From: Cyclostephanos tholiformis
Taxonomy: Eukaryota > Bacillariophyta > Thalassiosirophyceae > Thalassiosirales > Thalassiosiraceae
Length of the DNA: 21,522 nt
Direction of reading: 5' to 3'
Assembly: GCA_036939975.1 (NCBI GenBank)
Contig: JALLPB010000848.1
Span: forward strand, 1 to 21,522
Shown: positions 19,106-21,522 of the stretch, in pieces
How positions within the stretch are numbered: position 1 is the stretch's first letter
Layout of the letters: every line of letters starts with the position of its first letter
Notes under the pieces: generated by a model
What the model saw: only the letters and a program-made list of their open reading frames with translations
What the model was told of the DNA's origin: nothing
Databases searched by the model: none
Position numbers and translations under genes: made by a program

Positions 19106-20186
19106 TCATGGCATGTTGATAAATGGCAGAGTTGCAATCAATCCACGGGCTCTTTCCTTGATTGTTCGAATCATTTGCTCCGCCTTGCTCATGTGTTCTT
19201 TTGCCACAGTGGTGTTACATTCTACGTTGGGAAGAAAGTCTTTTACTTTTTCAAAATCCCCATCCATTAAAATTGTTCTTACTCTAAATCCTGCCTGTGC
19301 GTATACCTGAAGAACCCATTCCAAATGCTTGCATAGGGTCCCTGCAATTTGTGTCTGTAAATGTTCTCCTGTAATGAATTTTATTCTTTGTGACACTGTA
19401 ATCAGGAATGCTGTCCCATTGACAAAGAATATGTCTGCTGCCATTGTTACTATTTTGTTGTTTTCCACCAACAACCATGGCACAGCCACATAGTTAGCCA
19501 CCACTGGCATGGGAGTCTGCCACACAGTTTTCCCCCTGATGCTTGCTAAGTTGGGGCTGAAGATTGTGCATGCATTAGTAATGTCTTCTTCCACAATCAG
19601 GCAATTATGAATCATGTTTCCACTCACCATTGCCTTGTAGTCTGACTTGCTTGGGTTTCTGATCATTGCCTGCACTCGTTGTGCTTCTTTTGCCTTCAGT
19701 ACCTCCAGCTTTGTGAATCCTTTATAATTTTTGTGCACAGTTTGCACATTCACAGTCTCCTGCGCCTTCTGCATCGCTTCAATTGGCGCCTATGTCTCAA
19801 GCAGCATCATCGCCGCCCTCTGCTCCTACCTGTTCAGATCAATGTAGGGCAGTCTCTGTTTGTCCTTATTGAATTTCACGGCCCCACTGGGCATATGCAC
19901 CACGTAATAGCCTTCCCAGCTGTCGTAGGTAATTCTGTGTTTCTTCTCAAACTCATGCATCAAGAAGATGGTCACGATTCCATCTGCAATGTACCATGCA
20001 TCAACCGACCTGTACTTTCCACATGAGGTCTGTTACCATGGCTCCAGCATTGCACTGAATCTTAATCCCCATGTTATTTTTCCTTATCCCTGTCAAGTAC
20101 TTCTTTGTCTTGAAGGCAGTGACAGTCAAGCATCCATCTAAGTACGCTCTGTTTTCAGGAAGTGCTCCTCCCTGTGCTAGTGCCAC
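19106..20186 (-). pseudogene. Copia protease and integrase remnant
   Basis: The protease part (20186-20001) has YLDGCLTVTAF and IKIQCNAGAMVTDLM, where Asp-Gly-Cys replaces the classical Asp-Ser-Gly style, as in other diatom copia elements as I recall them. A frameshifted stretch (MHEF, ITYDSWEGYYVVHMPSG) follows. The integrase frame (19774-19106) begins with the pre-integrase segment (VHKNYKGFTKLEVLKAKEA) and continues into the catalytic core. The three acids appear as ADIFFVNGTAFLI, LMDGDFEKVKDF and KAEQMIRTIKERARG. It stops at TGA 19106-19108 just before MKIEFIYF, which belongs to the same frame. It would insert element cDNA into the genome. Confidence 0.85.
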
Positions 20187-20189
20187 ATG

Positions 20190-21444
20190 AATCAGTTAGT
20201 GTCCCTCTTCTATCTGCTGCTCTTCTCTGCCTTCCATTGAGTCTAGGTTCATGTGCAGCTGTTGCTGCTGCTCCCCGCTTAGCTCCAGACACTAATGTGC
20301 CCAGTGGTCTTTGGCTTTGCAGTTGTAGCAGTGGAAGTCCCCCCTGCTATTGGTTCTTGTGCTTTCCCCCGAGCTGACTTGCTACTGGTTGTCGACTCAT
20401 TTCCTGCAATGCTCACATCCCCCCTCCTTGGCCTGTTGCTTGCCTAGTTCCGCATCCTCCTCATTGGATGAATGCCATTCCACTCACTGCTGCTTGTTGC
20501 CTGAAGGGAGCACGACGCCCACAGCCTTCTTGAATGTGTCCGGGTATTGATTGGTTCCCAGCAAGTAGTTGTTTGCCAGGTCTTCTTTCAACTTTCCATA
20601 CTTTCTCTTGTCCTCTCCGTTAATGGGCATAGCTGCCTTCATCGCATTGGATGCCGACTCCTTCACCTTGCAGATTTTGTTGCTGGTCGGGTTGCTAACA
20701 TCAACAAAATGTTGACTCCTTCATCATTGAGTCTATAATCCTCTTATGTGCACTGGGGGTTCTGCCAAATGCCTCCACCTTGTCCCACAGACTGCGGAAG
20801 TTTCTTGCAAACTCCTCGATGCTCTGTTTCTCTCCTTGGAGTAGCATTTTCACCGCCTATACCAGGTTATATACATCTTGCTTGTGATCATCAAATCCAA
20901 CCTAGATTCTTTTGATCTTCTTGATGAGGTCATATAGTGACTGGTCAGTCTGCACATGATCCCAGTTGCTTGATCCTTTGAGTTTCTCTTTCACTTCTTC
21001 CAAGCATTGACCATACACCATAGCGAACCCTCTCATCAGGGACTCCGCCAGCTTGATGTGTCATTTGGCCACACTTTTCATGACCTTCTTTCTCATCTCC
21101 TTGTCATCATCCTTTGTTGGCAAAGTGAGGTCTACCGGTGGTGGCAGCCCGATGACTTGTTCAACTCCAATCTGCATTGTCTGCACCACCAGATATCCTT
21201 CGTTGACAATCATTTTTTGTAGATAGTTTGTGACATTCTTTCTCAATAGGCTAAACTGTGCCGCAAACTTGTTCTGTCCTTTGTTGAAGGTATCATCCTT
21301 GATCTCTGAGATGGGGGACATGAATGCCTTGCCATGCCCTTTGATGTTTTTGCAGAAGGGGGACCTCTGTTTCCCTCCTCTCCCCATGGCTGGCCCACAG
21401 CATGTTGCTCCAGCTCCTTGATCGGCAGTGGCTTGTTGGCTCAT
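20190..21444 (-). pseudogene. Copia gag remnant with CCHC zinc knuckle
   Basis: The capsid protein that packages element RNA. ATG 21444-21442 starts MSQQATADQGAG, about 25 bp inside the right LTR edge. The capsid-like region runs through LRKNVTNYLQKMIVNEGYLV, LYDLIKKIKRI and IEEFARNFRSLWDKVEAFGR. In-frame stops lie at 21061-21063 (TGA), near 20903 (TAG), near 20860 (TAG) and near 20701, with frameshifts after that. NGEDKRKYGKLKEDLANNYL and NQYPDTFKKAVGVV lie in the next frame. The zinc knuckle CYNCKAKDHWAH-stop-C at 20330-20289 has correct CX2CX4HX4C spacing but a TAG at 20294-20292. Confidence 0.85.
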
Positions 21445-21468
21445 CCTTGTTCTTCTTTTATTAAGTTG

Positions 21469-21522
21469 TGTTGATAAGACATCATATTCAATGAAGCTAA
21501 GCACATGACATTGTATTGCTAG
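21469..21522 (-). repeat. 5' LTR edge (54 bp visible, continues outside the window)
   Basis: Identical to 16088-16141 over all 54 bases. On the coding strand the LTR ends here with CTTATCAACA and is followed by the gag leader and ATG 21444. No obvious tRNA primer-binding site of the TGG type follows; the coding strand continues CAACTTAATAAAAG. Confidence 0.88.

Larger units (their letters stand above)
16088..21522 (-). mobile_element. Ty1/copia LTR retrotransposon, nearly complete but broken; runs off the window
   Basis: On the minus strand the order is LTR (partial), gag with a zinc knuckle, protease, integrase, reverse transcriptase, RNase H, LTR. Integrase before reverse transcriptase is the copia order, and the wording of the motifs is that of the large copia families of diatoms. 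The same 54 bp occur at 16088-16141 and 21469-21522, starting TGTTGATAAG on the plus strand; these are the LTR edges. The rest of the right LTR lies outside the window. Gag and pol carry many stops and frameshifts, so the copy is non-autonomous. No target-site duplication can be checked because the right outer flank is absent. Confidence 0.93.

Overview
The window looks like nuclear DNA of a eukaryotic microalga, most likely a centric diatom of the Thalassiosira type. The evidence is an intact delta-class carbonic anhydrase, a plastid-type DUF3593/DUF2499 (Ycf49-like) membrane protein split by a GT-AG intron, and three transposon families of diatom style. This assignment rests on recognising protein families by eye; no database search was run.

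Layout from left to right. Positions 332-5465 hold a LINE-like (APE-type non-LTR) retroelement on the minus strand. It has an ORF1, then an ORF2 with an endonuclease/exonuclease/phosphatase domain and only the first part of a reverse transcriptase region. It is broken by many frameshifts and stops. Copies of a roughly 60-bp repeat (271-331 and 5466-5522) flank it, and an assembly scar (62-bp exact duplication around one N) lies at 805-929. Positions 5505 to about 8397 hold a dead PIF/Harbinger DNA transposon with two convergent genes: an accessory protein on the plus strand and a DDE transposase on the minus strand. A gene-free 1.2 kb follows.

The only genes that look functional are at 9.6-13.4 kb. 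The delta carbonic anhydrase (9648-10877, minus) and the Ycf49-like gene (11725-13402, plus, one intron) are divergent. The roughly 850 bp between them carry eight TGACGT/ACGTCA (CRE-like) hexamers plus one TGACGC. In diatoms such motifs are known CO2/cAMP-responsive promoter elements, so this may be a shared control region for a carbon-concentrating and photosynthesis-related gene pair.

From 13.4 kb to the end the DNA is non-genic: 1.9 kb of low-complexity sequence, about 3.5 tandem copies of a 175-183-bp CpG-free unit, and then a Ty1/copia retrotransposon on the minus strand (16088 to beyond the window). Its gag, protease, integrase, reverse transcriptase and RNase H are recognisable but broken, while the visible 54 bp of its two LTRs are identical. 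CpG is very scarce in the tandem repeat and flank (3 in 840 bp) and abundant in the Ycf49-like gene (27 in 240 bp). Several differences between repeat copies are CpG to TpG/CpA changes. This suggests that repeats in this genome are, or were, cytosine-methylated.
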